From JBBQSN01 sp963825505 (GTDB lineage: Bacteria; Actinomycetota; Actinomycetes; Actinomycetales; CAWJMD01), in contig CAWGTL010000004.1 in NCBI GenBank assembly GCA_963825505.1, positions 550,837 through 614,836 on the forward strand: a stretch of 64,000 nucleotides of DNA. The letters run 5' to 3'. Position 1 is the first letter of the stretch. The number at the start of each line of letters is the position of its first letter. This document shows positions 1 through 8,523 of this stretch, in pieces. Under the pieces are notes generated by a model. That model saw only the letters and a list, made by a program, of their open reading frames with translations. It did not search any database and was not told the DNA's origin. The translations under genes were made by a program, and so were the position numbers.

Positions 1-956
1 TTCCAGCCGGCGCCGATCCGCATCGCGCTGCCGAAGCCGCCGGCGCCGCGGCCGGCGTACAGGTACAGCTCACCGGTGTCGCGACGGGCGAGCAGGTCGG
101 TGCGGCGGTCCCCGTTCAGGTCGCCCGGCGAGCCGACCCAGGTCATCGCACCCCAGCCGTTGCCGACCTGGATGCCGGAGCCGACCGTGCCGTTGCCGCG
201 CCCCGGGTACAGGTACATCGAGCCGTCGCCGGTGATGCCGAGGACGTCGGCCGTGCCCTCACCGGTCCAGTCGCCGCGCAGGCCGGAGGCCGGCGGCGGG
301 GCGCAGCCGAACACCTGCACGTCGTCGAGCTCGATCGAGGTCTGCACCGCCGGGTCGAGCAGGTGCAGGAACGCGATCTCCAGGTAGCCGTCGGCGTCGG
401 TGGTCGCTGCGGTCACATCGACGGTGATCCGGGTGAACTCCGCCGGGGCCGGGGTCAGGGCCCAGCTCAGCGAGTTGACCCAGAAGCCCGTGTTGTCGTC
501 GCCGGGGTTGCCGCGGGCGAGGAACGACAGGTAGGTCCGCGCCCCGGGCGTGGCGTAGGTGTCCTCCATGAACATGATGTGGTCGTCGTCGGCGTCCGTC
601 GGTTCCTGGACCGACGACGCCATCGCGCCGCCGACCGGGGCGTTGACGAGGTCCTGGACGAACCCGTAGGTGAACTCGCCGTCGTCCGGCAGCCCGTCCT
701 CGAAGCCCTCCGACAGCAGCGTGCGGGTCCGGACCGTGCCGGTCGGGCAGCCGGCCGGGGCCACCGCCGCGGCGGCGACGGCCGAGTCGAAACCCTGCGC
801 GCGGATCTGCTGCACCCGGACGTCGACCTCGACCGACGTGTCGGCGGACGGTGCTGCCGCGGGGGCGGCGGACGCCGGCAGCGCGGTGCCGGTCACGGCG
901 GCCGCGGCGACCAGCGCGAGGACCGCGCGGGTCGAGCGAGAGGTGGTGCTGCTCAC
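1..956 (-). CDS. Secreted FG-GAP repeat protein, cut by the left window edge
   Basis: The visible 318 residues start at GTG 956 with the Shine-Dalgarno-like run AGGGAGA just upstream. Residues 1-32 form a signal peptide (basic start, Ala/Val-rich core, ASA-type cleavage site). A beta-sandwich-like domain follows, ending near a Cys in a segment rich in LDDVQVF, of the kind seen in adhesion or carbohydrate-binding domains. FG-GAP/VCBS-type repeats then begin (GDWTGEGTADVLG, GDLNGDRRTDLLAR) and run off the edge. It is a clear paralogue of the complete gene at 1106-2566 and probably ends with a similar five-repeat array. It is likely exported and may bind a surface ligand. No catalytic motif is visible, and the ligand is unknown. 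Confidence 0.85.
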   Translation of the reverse strand, partial: MSSTTSRSTRAVLALVAAAAVTGTALPASAAPAAAPSADTSVEVDVRVQQIRAQGFDSAVAAAAVAPAGCPTGTVRTRTLLSEGFEDGLPDDGEFTYGFVQDLVNAPVGGAMASSVQEPTDADDDHIMFMEDTYATPGARTYLSFLARGNPGDDNTGFWVNSLSWALTPAPAEFTRITVDVTAATTDADGYLEIAFLHLLDPAVQTSIELDDVQVFGCAPPPASGLRGDWTGEGTADVLGITGDGSMYLYPGRGNGTVGSGIQVGNGWGAMTWVGSPGDLNGDRRTDLLARRDTGELYLYAGRGAGGFGSAMRIGAGW

Positions 957-1105
957 TGGATCTCCCTGTCGTGGTGCCGCGCCCCGTCGCGCGGTCGAGC
1001 AGACCGTACCCGCGCCGGGTGTCCGGTGGAGCCGCTTTCGCGGCAGTTGTCCGCGGACGTGCCGGGCCCCGGCGGGACGGTGCCCGCCGGGGCCGGCGCC
1101 TCGCC

Positions 1106-2566
1106 TCAGAGCAGGCGGGTCATCGCCCCCCAGCCGGTCCCGATCCGCACGCCGGCGCGCACGCCCGTGGCGGTGCCGGCGTAGAACCACAGGTCGCCGG
1201 ACGCCGACCGGGCGACGACGTCGCCGCGGCCGTCGCGGTTCAGGTCGCCCGGGCTGCTCACCAGCTCCATCGCGCCCCAGCCGGAGCCGACCTTGCCGCC
1301 GTTGCGCAGACCCGAGGCGGCGCCGAAGTACAGGTAGAGGTCGCCGTTGGTGTGCACGCCGAGCAGGTCGGCCCGGCGGTCGCCGTCGACGTCGCCGAGA
1401 GCGACCAGGTCGCGCATCCCGTTCCACCCCGAGCCCACCTGCTTGGCCGAGGTGAGCCGCCCGGCCGCGGTGATGCCGTACTGGAACAGCCGGCCGTCGG
1501 CGTGCCGGCCGAGGACGTCGTTCACCCGGTCGCCGTTCAGGTCGCCGCCGGTGGCGATGGCCGTCATGCCGTTCCAGCCGGTGCCCACCTGCGTGGCCGA
1601 CCCGAACGCGCCCGCACCGCGGCCGTCGTACCGGAACAGGACGCCGTCGGAGCGCCGGGCGAGCAGGTCGGTGCGCCGGTCGCCGGTGATGTCGCCCGGA
1701 GATCCCATCCAGGTCATCGCGCCCCACCCCGCGCCGACCTGGGTGCCGGACGCGACGGTGCCGTTGCCGCGACCCGGGTACAGGTACAGCGCGCCGTCCC
1801 CGGTGACACCGAGCACGTCGACCAGGCCCTCGCCGGTCCAGTCACCGCGCACGCCCGACGCGCTGGGCGGGGTGCACGAGATCAGCTGGACGTCATCGAG
1901 CTCGAGCTCGGTGTCGATGACGGACGGGTCGTAGGCGTGGAGGAACATGACGTCGAGGTAGTCGTTGACGTCCGTGTCGGCGACCGTCACGTCGATCGAG
2001 ATCCGGAACCACTCGTCCGGCTCGAGGTCGTAGAGCGACCACCACTCGTCGTTGACGCGCACGGCCACGTTGCTCTCCGGTGGCGTCGCGCCGGCGTTGG
2101 TGCCACGGATCAGGAACGACAGCACCGTGCGGGTGCCGGCGACCGACCAGGCGTCGTCGAGGAAGAGCGGGTGGAACTCGTCGTAGACCTGCCCGCCCGG
2201 CGAGAACGACTGCGTGTGGAAGGTGCCCGACGGGGTGCCGTCGGAGCTGTGGGCCCAGCCCTCGGTGAAGTCCGTGCCCGGAAGAGGCCCCTCGAAGCCC
2301 TCGGTCAGCAGCGTCCGCGAGCGGGTCAGTCCGGGGGTGCACCCGGCCGGCGCGACCGCGGTCGCGCGGACGTCGCCGCTGCCGGCCCCCTCCTGCGCCG
2401 ACACGGGGTGGCCACCGCCGGGCGGCAGCTCCACGGCGTCCGAGCGGTCCCCGTGCGCAGCCCCCGTCGGCGACGCCTGGGCCGGCAGCGCCGCCCCGGC
2501 GACCGCCGTCGCGGCCGCAGCCAGGGCGAGCACGACCCGCTGGGCCGCCTGCGTGCTGGTCCTCAC
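1106..2566 (-). CDS. Secreted beta-sandwich protein with five FG-GAP repeats
   Basis: This 486-residue protein starts at GTG 2566, chosen because GGAGA lies upstream and a signal peptide follows at once (residues 1-35, core VVLALAAAATAVAGAALPAQA). Residues of about 75-240 form a beta-sandwich-like region that starts with TLLTEGFEGPLPG and ends with a Cys. About 245-486 hold five repeats of roughly 48 residues, each with a calcium-loop-like GDxxGDxxxD and a GxGWGxM stretch. It is a tandem paralogue of the gene at its 3' side (1-956), and the 5' leaders also match. No enzyme motif is seen. The repeats suggest a propeller-like ligand-binding part outside the cell. Confidence 0.85.
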   Translation of the reverse strand: MRTSTQAAQRVVLALAAAATAVAGAALPAQASPTGAAHGDRSDAVELPPGGGHPVSAQEGAGSGDVRATAVAPAGCTPGLTRSRTLLTEGFEGPLPGTDFTEGWAHSSDGTPSGTFHTQSFSPGGQVYDEFHPLFLDDAWSVAGTRTVLSFLIRGTNAGATPPESNVAVRVNDEWWSLYDLEPDEWFRISIDVTVADTDVNDYLDVMFLHAYDPSVIDTELELDDVQLISCTPPSASGVRGDWTGEGLVDVLGVTGDGALYLYPGRGNGTVASGTQVGAGWGAMTWMGSPGDITGDRRTDLLARRSDGVLFRYDGRGAGAFGSATQVGTGWNGMTAIATGGDLNGDRVNDVLGRHADGRLFQYGITAAGRLTSAKQVGSGWNGMRDLVALGDVDGDRRADLLGVHTNGDLYLYFGAASGLRNGGKVGSGWGAMELVSSPGDLNRDGRGDVVARSASGDLWFYAGTATGVRAGVRIGTGWGAMTRLL

Positions 2567-2646
2567 ATCTGTCTCCTGTCGTGTGCGGCAGGCGCGCCCG
2601 CTGCGCGCCGAGCAGACCCTCGTGGGGCCATCGGGAGGTGGCGCCC

Positions 2647-4593
2647 TCAGGACGCCAGGCGGTACGGCGCCCAGCCCGCACCGATGGAGCGGACCTGGCC
2701 GAAGCCGCCCGCGCCGTTGGACGGGTACACCCGCAGCCCGCCGTCGGGACCGACGGACAGCAGGTCCGGACGGCGGTCGCCGGTCCAGTCGCCCACGCCG
2801 GCGAACCGAGCACCCGCCCAGCCGGAGCCGATCAGCTCGGGCCGGTGGGCCCCTCCGACGCCGTCGCCGGGCAGCAGCCAGAGCCGGCCGTCGGCGGTGC
2901 GGTAGGCGAGGTCGACGGCACCGTCGGCGTCCCAGTCGCCGACCACGGCGAGCGCGTCGCGGCCGGGCAGCGCGGGCTGCAGAACCCGCGAGGACAGGAA
3001 GCCGCCACGGCCGTTGCCGGCGAACAGCACCAGGGCACCGTCGGAGGTCCGCCGCGCCACCAGGTCGGTGGTGCCGTCGCCGTTCCAGTCCGTCGGAGCG
3101 ACGATCTCGGCGTAACCGCCCCAACCCGAACCGATCTGGCGGCCCGAGCGGAACCCGCCGGTGCCGGTGCCCGCGTACAGGTACAACCCGCCGTTGGCCG
3201 CGTTGCGGGCGATGACGTCGTGCCGCCCGTCGCCGTCCCAGTCGCCGGCCTGGACGACGAGGTCCATGCCGCCCCAGCCGGACCCGACCACCCGGCGCGA
3301 GCTGAAGCCGTACCTGCCGGTGCCCTCGTACCGGACCAGCGAGCCGGAGTAGACGGTCAGCAGGTCGGGCAGGCGGTCGGCGTCCAGGTCGCGGGGCAGG
3401 CCCGGCCAGGTGACGGCCGCGCCGGGGGCGGGCCGGGCGGTGACGCCGAGGGACGCCAGGGCCGCGACCGGGTCGACCAGGCCGGCGCCGGTGGCGTCGT
3501 CGCGTCCCGGGGCCTCCAGGTCGGTGGCCGTGCCCACCAGCGCGTCGAACGCCTGGTCGGCGGTGAGGTCGGCGCGGGCCGCCATCAGCACCGCGGCGGC
3601 GGCGGCGACGTGCGGCGAGGCCATCGACGTCCCGCTCGCCCAGCCGAAGCCGCCGGGGATCGTCGACAGCACGTCCTCACCGGGAGCCGCGACGGCGACG
3701 TGCGCGCCCGTGGACGAGCTCGGCGCGGACACTCGCGACTCGGTGATCGAGGCGACCGCGAGCACACCGGGGGTCGCGGCCGGGTACTGGCTCGCGTTGC
3801 CGTCCTGGCGGTTGTTGCCCGCCGCCGCCACCACCAGCACGCCGCGCGACTGCGCGTACTGGACGGCGTTCGTGAGGGCCGCGTTCTCGGTGGAGGAGCC
3901 GAGCGAGAGGTTGACCACCTCGGCACCGAGGTCGACCGCGCGGACGATGCCGCGGGCGACGTCGGAGGAGTAGCCCTGCCCGTCGGCGTCGAGCACGGTG
4001 ATCGGGAGGATCCGGGCGTTCGGGGCGACGCCGGCGACGCCGCCGGACCCGACCTTGGCCGCGATGACGCCCGCGACGTGGGTGCCGTGCCCGTTGGGGT
4101 CGGCACCGCTGGCGCCGCCGCGGATCATGTCGGCCCCGGGCAGCACGACGCCGCTGAGGTCGGGGTGGGTGCGGTCGACGCCGCTGTCGAGGACCGCGAC
4201 CTGCACGGCGCGCTGCTGCGGCACGGCCCACAGCGACGGAGCGTGGACCGCGCGCAGGTTCCACTGCAGCGGCCGCAGCGGGTCGAGCACCCCGGCGACG
4301 GACGCGCTGACGGGGACGTCCAGCTCGGCGGAGACCACCTCGGGCCGCCGCTGCTGCTCGGCCAGCTCGGCACGTGCCGCGGCCGGGCTGGCCTCCTCGT
4401 GCACCGTGACCGTCGGCCGGCCGGAGGCGGACTCGGTGACGACCACGACCCGCGAGGCCGCAGCCGCCGCGGCGGGGCCGGAGCCGGAGCGGGTACCGGT
4501 GTCGGAGCCGGCCTGGGCCGGGACGGTGGTGGCGGACAGCGCGGCGGCGAGGACGAGGACGCCGAGCCGACGTCCGTGGTGGTGGCGGAGCAC
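2647..4593 (-). CDS. Subtilisin-like (S8) serine protease with C-terminal FG-GAP repeats
   Basis: This 648-residue secreted protease starts at GTG 4593; the frame stays open upstream, but this is the start that gives a signal peptide (residues 1-28, ending VPAQA). A propeptide-like stretch follows to about 120. The peptidase domain shows all catalytic features: Asp136 in AVLDSGVD, His169 in NGHGTHVAG, Asn260 in AAAGNN and Ser323 in GTSMASPHVA. From about 405 to the end there are five FG-GAP/VCBS-type repeats (GDWDGDGRHD, TDWNGDGTTD, GDWDADGAVD, GDWTGDRRPD). No transmembrane anchor or LPXTG signal is seen, so the repeats may hold the enzyme at the surface. It sits among other secreted FG-GAP proteins on the same strand. 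Confidence 0.92.
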   Translation of the reverse strand: MLRHHHGRRLGVLVLAAALSATTVPAQAGSDTGTRSGSGPAAAAAASRVVVVTESASGRPTVTVHEEASPAAARAELAEQQRRPEVVSAELDVPVSASVAGVLDPLRPLQWNLRAVHAPSLWAVPQQRAVQVAVLDSGVDRTHPDLSGVVLPGADMIRGGASGADPNGHGTHVAGVIAAKVGSGGVAGVAPNARILPITVLDADGQGYSSDVARGIVRAVDLGAEVVNLSLGSSTENAALTNAVQYAQSRGVLVVAAAGNNRQDGNASQYPAATPGVLAVASITESRVSAPSSSTGAHVAVAAPGEDVLSTIPGGFGWASGTSMASPHVAAAAAVLMAARADLTADQAFDALVGTATDLEAPGRDDATGAGLVDPVAALASLGVTARPAPGAAVTWPGLPRDLDADRLPDLLTVYSGSLVRYEGTGRYGFSSRRVVGSGWGGMDLVVQAGDWDGDGRHDVIARNAANGGLYLYAGTGTGGFRSGRQIGSGWGGYAEIVAPTDWNGDGTTDLVARRTSDGALVLFAGNGRGGFLSSRVLQPALPGRDALAVVGDWDADGAVDLAYRTADGRLWLLPGDGVGGAHRPELIGSGWAGARFAGVGDWTGDRRPDLLSVGPDGGLRVYPSNGAGGFGQVRSIGAGWAPYRLAS

Positions 4594-4673
4594 GCTGGAC
4601 GGTAACCCGCAGACCCGCTGCGCCGTCGGCGTTCTCGACGGATGTGCTCCGGACGGCCCAGGGACGGGCACGG

Positions 4674-7343
4674 TCACGACAGGCGGTCCGCGCTCGGGAT
4701 GCCGAGGACCTGGCGGCTGCCGAGGAACCCGCCCGCGCCGTTGCCCAGGTACACCAGGTCGGTGCCCGCACCGGTGCGCGCGAGCAGGTCCACCGCGCCG
4801 TCGCCGTCGTGGTCCCGGATCCCGACCAGCTCGGCGATGCCGCCCCAGCGGGACCCCACCTGGCGCATCGTGCCCAGGCGGCTCGTGCCGGTGCCGGTGT
4901 ACAGCAGGAGCGCCCCGTCGGAGGCCCGCCGGGCCACCAGGTCGGCGTGGCCGTCCTCGTCGAACGGGCCGGGACCGACCAGCAGGTCCATGCCGCCCCA
5001 GCCGCTGCCGATCTGCTGCTGGCCGGTGATCGAGCCGGAGCGCGCCAAGGTGAACAGCAGCAGGGCACCGGTGGAGGGGTGGCGCGCCGTCAGGTCCGGG
5101 ACGCCGTCGCCGCTCAGGTCGCCGGCGGCGGTCAGCAGGTCGAGATGCCCCCAGTTCCAACCGACCTGGCGGGTGGAGGAGACGACGCCCCGGCCCTGGA
5201 CGAAGGCGATGAACATGCCACCGGCGGCGTCGCGCACGACCAGCTCCGAGCGGCCGTTGCCGTCCAGGTCGCCGATCACCAGGGTGTCGCGAACCTGCGC
5301 GACCGGTAGCTGCAGCGCGGTCGGTGTGGCGAAGTCGCGCGCCCCGGTGCCGCGGTACAGGCGCAGCCCCGCGTCGGCGGCGCTGATCGCGAGCAGGTCG
5401 TTGCGCCCGTCGCCGTCCCAGTCGCCGGGGCCCACGAGCACCCGCGTGCCGCCCCAGCCGTTGCCCCACGTGCTGGGTGCCTCCAGCCCGGTGGCGGTCG
5501 CGAACCGGGTGGTCATCCGGCCCGCGGTGTCGCGGGTGATCAGGTCGGGCCGCCCGTCGCGGTCCCAGTCCCCCACGCCGACCAGCGCGTCGACGTCGGA
5601 CCACTCGGTGGCGAGCACGGTCGAGCGGACGAAGCCGCCGCGACCGTTGCCGGAGTAGGTGCGGGCGGTGCCGGTGCCGTCGAGCGCGACGAGGTCGCGC
5701 CGGCCGTCGCCGTCGAGGTCGCCCACGCCGACGACCGAGGTCATCGCTCCCCAACCCCACCCGACGGCCTTGCCGGAGACGAACCGGCCGGTGCCGAGGC
5801 CGCGGTAGAGGTACATCGTCCCGTCGGTGGTGATGCCGAGCAGGTCCGCGCGCGCGTCGCCGTCCCAGTCGCCGGGCGCGACCAGGTGGCGCATGCCGCC
5901 CCAGCCGCTGCCGATCTGGCGCGTGGTGGTGAAGCCGCCGCGCCCGTCGGACTGGTACAGCCACAGGGCGCCGGTCACGCCGTCGCGTGCGACGAGGTCG
6001 GGACGGGAGTCCCCGCCGAGGTCGGGTGAGCCGACCACGAGGTCCTTGGTGGCCCACCCCGTGCCGATCTGCTTGCCGGACAGCACCGGCGAGGGGACTC
6101 GCACCGACACCCGGACCCCGGATCCCGAGGACACCACGGAGCTGACGACGTCCGGGTGGCCGTCACCGTCCAGGTCGTGCCCGCCGGTGCCCTCGTCGAC
6201 GGGCGTCGGGGTGGGTGTGGGCGTCGGGGTCGGGTCCGGCGTCGGGTCGGCCGGGGCCGGCGGGGTGCTACCCGCCTGGATCTGGGCGGCCGACGTGCGG
6301 ATCGCGCCCATCCGCGCGTAGAACGCGTCGCCCGGGCACGAGGTCTGCCCGAGGTCGCGGTGCGCGACGATCGCCGGGATCGTGCGGCCGGCGAGGCTGG
6401 TGGTGCTGGTGGCCGCGACGCCGGTCAGCGAAAGCTTCCAGGCGATCACGCGGGAGACGGCGTCCTGGGCCGCGGCGGGCGGGGCCGCGGACTCGTAGGT
6501 GCCCATCACCGAGACGCCGAACGAACCGGTGTTGTACCCGGCGACGTGCGCGCCCACCACGCCGTTCTGCACGCCGCCCGCGCGGCCCTCCCAGAGCCGC
6601 CCGAAGCGGTCGACCAGCACGTTGTACGCGATGTCGTTCCAGCCGCGGCCCTGCACGTGGAACGCGTAGATGCCGCGCATCACCGCCGGGACCTGCTCGG
6701 CGGTGTAGGTGTTGGTGCCGGCGGTGTGGTGGATGACCGCCGCGCGCACGGTGGCGTAGCTCGGGGAGCTGCGCACCAGCGACTCGTCCGCACCCCACTG
6801 CGCGCGGGTGAGGATCGTGGGCCGCGACACCGCGGCGTCGGCGCTGCCCGCCACCTGCGGGTCCGGGTCGGCGTCGGCGGGCGAGGTGCCCGGGTCGACC
6901 AGGTCCAACCGCGCGTCGGCGACGCCGCCCGACGGCGCGGACACCCGCGCCTGCACCGCGCCGGCACCGATCACGACCAGCGGCTCGGAGCCGCGGCGCA
7001 CGCCCTCCTCGGAGTCCTCGACGTCCAGCGGCTGCCACGCCTGCCAGGTACCGGCCTGCTGCTGGCGGACCTCGACGGCGACCGAGGCGCCGACGGGGCC
7101 CTGCCAGGTGACGCCGACGACGGTGACCGGCTCGGTCAGCGGCGTCACCGGGGTCTCCAGCCGCAGCTCGGAGGCCGCGGCAGAGGTCCTGGCGGCGGAC
7201 GACGTGCCGACCACGGCGAGCCCGACCGAGCGCAGCGACGGTGCCACCGGTCGCGGCTCCGCGTGCACGTCCACCCCGACCGACGTCGCCACGAACAGCG
7301 GCAGCGAGAGCACGACGGCGAGCAGGGCAGGACGAAGGCGCAT
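4674..7343 (-). CDS. Secreted N-acetylmuramoyl-L-alanine amidase (PGRP type) with about ten FG-GAP repeats
   Basis: This 889-residue protein starts at ATG 7343, directly followed by a signal peptide (residues 1-28). After a beta-rich region, residues about 175-355 form a peptidoglycan-recognition/amidase_2 domain. It has TILTRAQWGADES at its start and putative zinc ligands His205 (AVIHHTAG), His328 (VAHRD) and Cys336 (SCPGD). A Pro-Thr linker (about 360-382) leads into about ten repeats with GDWDGDGRxD signatures, twice as many as in the neighbours. The family cleaves the bond between MurNAc and L-alanine in peptidoglycan. The repeat array suggests wall or glycan anchoring. It is divergent from the epimerase gene at 7427. 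Confidence 0.92.
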   Translation of the reverse strand: MRLRPALLAVVLSLPLFVATSVGVDVHAEPRPVAPSLRSVGLAVVGTSSAARTSAAASELRLETPVTPLTEPVTVVGVTWQGPVGASVAVEVRQQQAGTWQAWQPLDVEDSEEGVRRGSEPLVVIGAGAVQARVSAPSGGVADARLDLVDPGTSPADADPDPQVAGSADAAVSRPTILTRAQWGADESLVRSSPSYATVRAAVIHHTAGTNTYTAEQVPAVMRGIYAFHVQGRGWNDIAYNVLVDRFGRLWEGRAGGVQNGVVGAHVAGYNTGSFGVSVMGTYESAAPPAAAQDAVSRVIAWKLSLTGVAATSTTSLAGRTIPAIVAHRDLGQTSCPGDAFYARMGAIRTSAAQIQAGSTPPAPADPTPDPTPTPTPTPTPVDEGTGGHDLDGDGHPDVVSSVVSSGSGVRVSVRVPSPVLSGKQIGTGWATKDLVVGSPDLGGDSRPDLVARDGVTGALWLYQSDGRGGFTTTRQIGSGWGGMRHLVAPGDWDGDARADLLGITTDGTMYLYRGLGTGRFVSGKAVGWGWGAMTSVVGVGDLDGDGRRDLVALDGTGTARTYSGNGRGGFVRSTVLATEWSDVDALVGVGDWDRDGRPDLITRDTAGRMTTRFATATGLEAPSTWGNGWGGTRVLVGPGDWDGDGRNDLLAISAADAGLRLYRGTGARDFATPTALQLPVAQVRDTLVIGDLDGNGRSELVVRDAAGGMFIAFVQGRGVVSSTRQVGWNWGHLDLLTAAGDLSGDGVPDLTARHPSTGALLLFTLARSGSITGQQQIGSGWGGMDLLVGPGPFDEDGHADLVARRASDGALLLYTGTGTSRLGTMRQVGSRWGGIAELVGIRDHDGDGAVDLLARTGAGTDLVYLGNGAGGFLGSRQVLGIPSADRLS

Positions 7344-7413
7344 GGTGGTGACATCGACCGGGACGGGTGTGACTTGAGTGCCGGGTGGGATCGGCCGCCC
7401 TCCCGTCCGCGGG

Positions 7414-7419
7414 TAGGTT
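7414..7419 (+). promoter_or_regulatory. -10 element TAGGTT of a leaderless promoter
   Basis: The hexamer ends 7 nt before GTG 7427 and no Shine-Dalgarno lies between, so the transcript probably starts at or next to the start codon. Confidence 0.5.
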
Positions 7420-7426
7420 TCGCTGC

Positions 7427-8308
7427 GTGATCGCCGCAGGCCCGTCCGGACCACTGGTCGTCGCCGGCGCCACCGGATGGCTGGGCGGCGCCGTCGTCGA
7501 GGCCGCGCGCCGGCGGGGGCTGGACGTGCGCCCGCTGCGCCGCGACGAACCGGTCGAGGGGCTGCTGTCGGCGCCCGGCACCGTCCTGCTCATCGCGACC
7601 GGTGCCGGCGACAAGTCCGATCCGGAGCAGCTGCTCCAGGCTCACGTCGCCGTGCCGCAGCAGCTCGCCCGCGCCGCGCTGGACCAGGGCGCCGCGGTGC
7701 TCGCGCTGGGTTCAGCCGCCGAGTACGGCCTCCCGCAGCGGCCGACGGTGGGTGAGGACCACCCGGAGCTGCCGGTCGGCGACTACGGCACCTCGAAGCT
7801 GGAGGGGACGCACGCCCTGCGGGCGCTGGCCGAGCAGGGCCTGCGGCTGACGGTGGCACGGGTGTTCAACGTGCTCGGGCCCGGGCGCCGCGACGGCGAC
7901 CCGGTGCAGGACTTCGCCCGCGCGGTCCGGGCGCTCCCGGACGCCGGCGGGACCGTGGAGGCCTGGGACTCGACCCTGGAGCGCGACATCGCCCCCGTCA
8001 CGTGGGTCGGCGAGCGGCTGGTCGACCTCGCCGGGGTCGTCGGCGCCGAGCCGGTCGTCAACGTCTGCACCGGGCACGCGACCCGGTTCCGCGACCTGAT
8101 CGAGGCGATGGGCCGGGTGCGGGGCGTGCCGCTGCAGGTGCGCGACGTGCGCCCCGGCGGCATCCCTCGCGTCGTCGGCGACCCGGGTCTGCTGCACCGC
8201 CTCGTCGGGACCCCGCCGATGCCGCACCTTGACGAGCTGGCTGAGCTGGCGCTGCGGGCGTCAGCCGAGCCGGGAACCCCCGAGGAGCCTGCTGCGTCGC
8301 AGTCGTGA
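7427..8308 (+). CDS. NAD-dependent epimerase/dehydratase (extended SDR)
   Basis: This 293-residue protein has an N-terminal Rossmann motif (VVAGATGWLGGAVV, about residues 9-22). The SDR active site is a Ser region (LGSAAEYG) and a Tyr-x3-Lys (YGTSKLEG), followed by VARVFNVLGPG, typical of nucleotide-sugar epimerases and reductases. GTG 7427 was chosen over GTG 7385 because the NAD motif sits at the usual distance and a -10-like hexamer lies 7 nt upstream. The product is probably a nucleotide-sugar modifying enzyme of the surface-glycan locus; the substrate cannot be told. Confidence 0.85.
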   Translation: MIAAGPSGPLVVAGATGWLGGAVVEAARRRGLDVRPLRRDEPVEGLLSAPGTVLLIATGAGDKSDPEQLLQAHVAVPQQLARAALDQGAAVLALGSAAEYGLPQRPTVGEDHPELPVGDYGTSKLEGTHALRALAEQGLRLTVARVFNVLGPGRRDGDPVQDFARAVRALPDAGGTVEAWDSTLERDIAPVTWVGERLVDLAGVVGAEPVVNVCTGHATRFRDLIEAMGRVRGVPLQVRDVRPGGIPRVVGDPGLLHRLVGTPPMPHLDELAELALRASAEPGTPEEPAASQS

Positions 8309-8523
8309 GGTCGTGCCCGGAGGGGGTGTCTGTCAGTCCCCGACGGACGGGCGAGCACTGCGGCGACGAGTGCCGCCGCCGCCGAGAAGTGCGCCGAACC
8401 CACTGTCTTCATCCAGTCGGATGGCCCGGAGTACCGATCGCTGACCGACGTCCCAGCAAGCGGGTCGACCGCCGTCGTGGCGACGGTTGGGGTTGCCGTC
8501 CCGGTGACCGAGCACGCCGCGGT
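8309..8523. other. Convergent intergenic stretch without a recognisable gene
   Basis: These 215 bp separate convergent genes. A short hairpin (CCGTCG TGG CGACGG, 8472-8486) is visible but has no T-run, so a terminator cannot be claimed. No start-plus-ribosome-site pattern supports a gene. Confidence 0.5.

Noticed and set aside
851..2905. Plus-strand open frame (684 codons) over the FG-GAP genes
   Set aside because: Shadow of repeat-rich minus-strand genes, with the repeats giving a periodic but meaningless protein.
2647..6057. Single very long minus-strand frame joining the subtilisin to sequence upstream
   Set aside because: The part beyond 4593 overlaps the amidase gene in another frame, and the signal peptide fixes the subtilisin start at 4593.
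6201..6260. Short GTCGGG(G)T-type repeat run
   Set aside because: Encodes the Pro-Thr linker of the amidase. Not a CRISPR or an independent repeat.
8472..8486. Hairpin CCGTCG-TGG-CGACGG as a terminator between convergent genes
   Set aside because: Stem is short and has no T-run; expected by chance in such GC-rich DNA.
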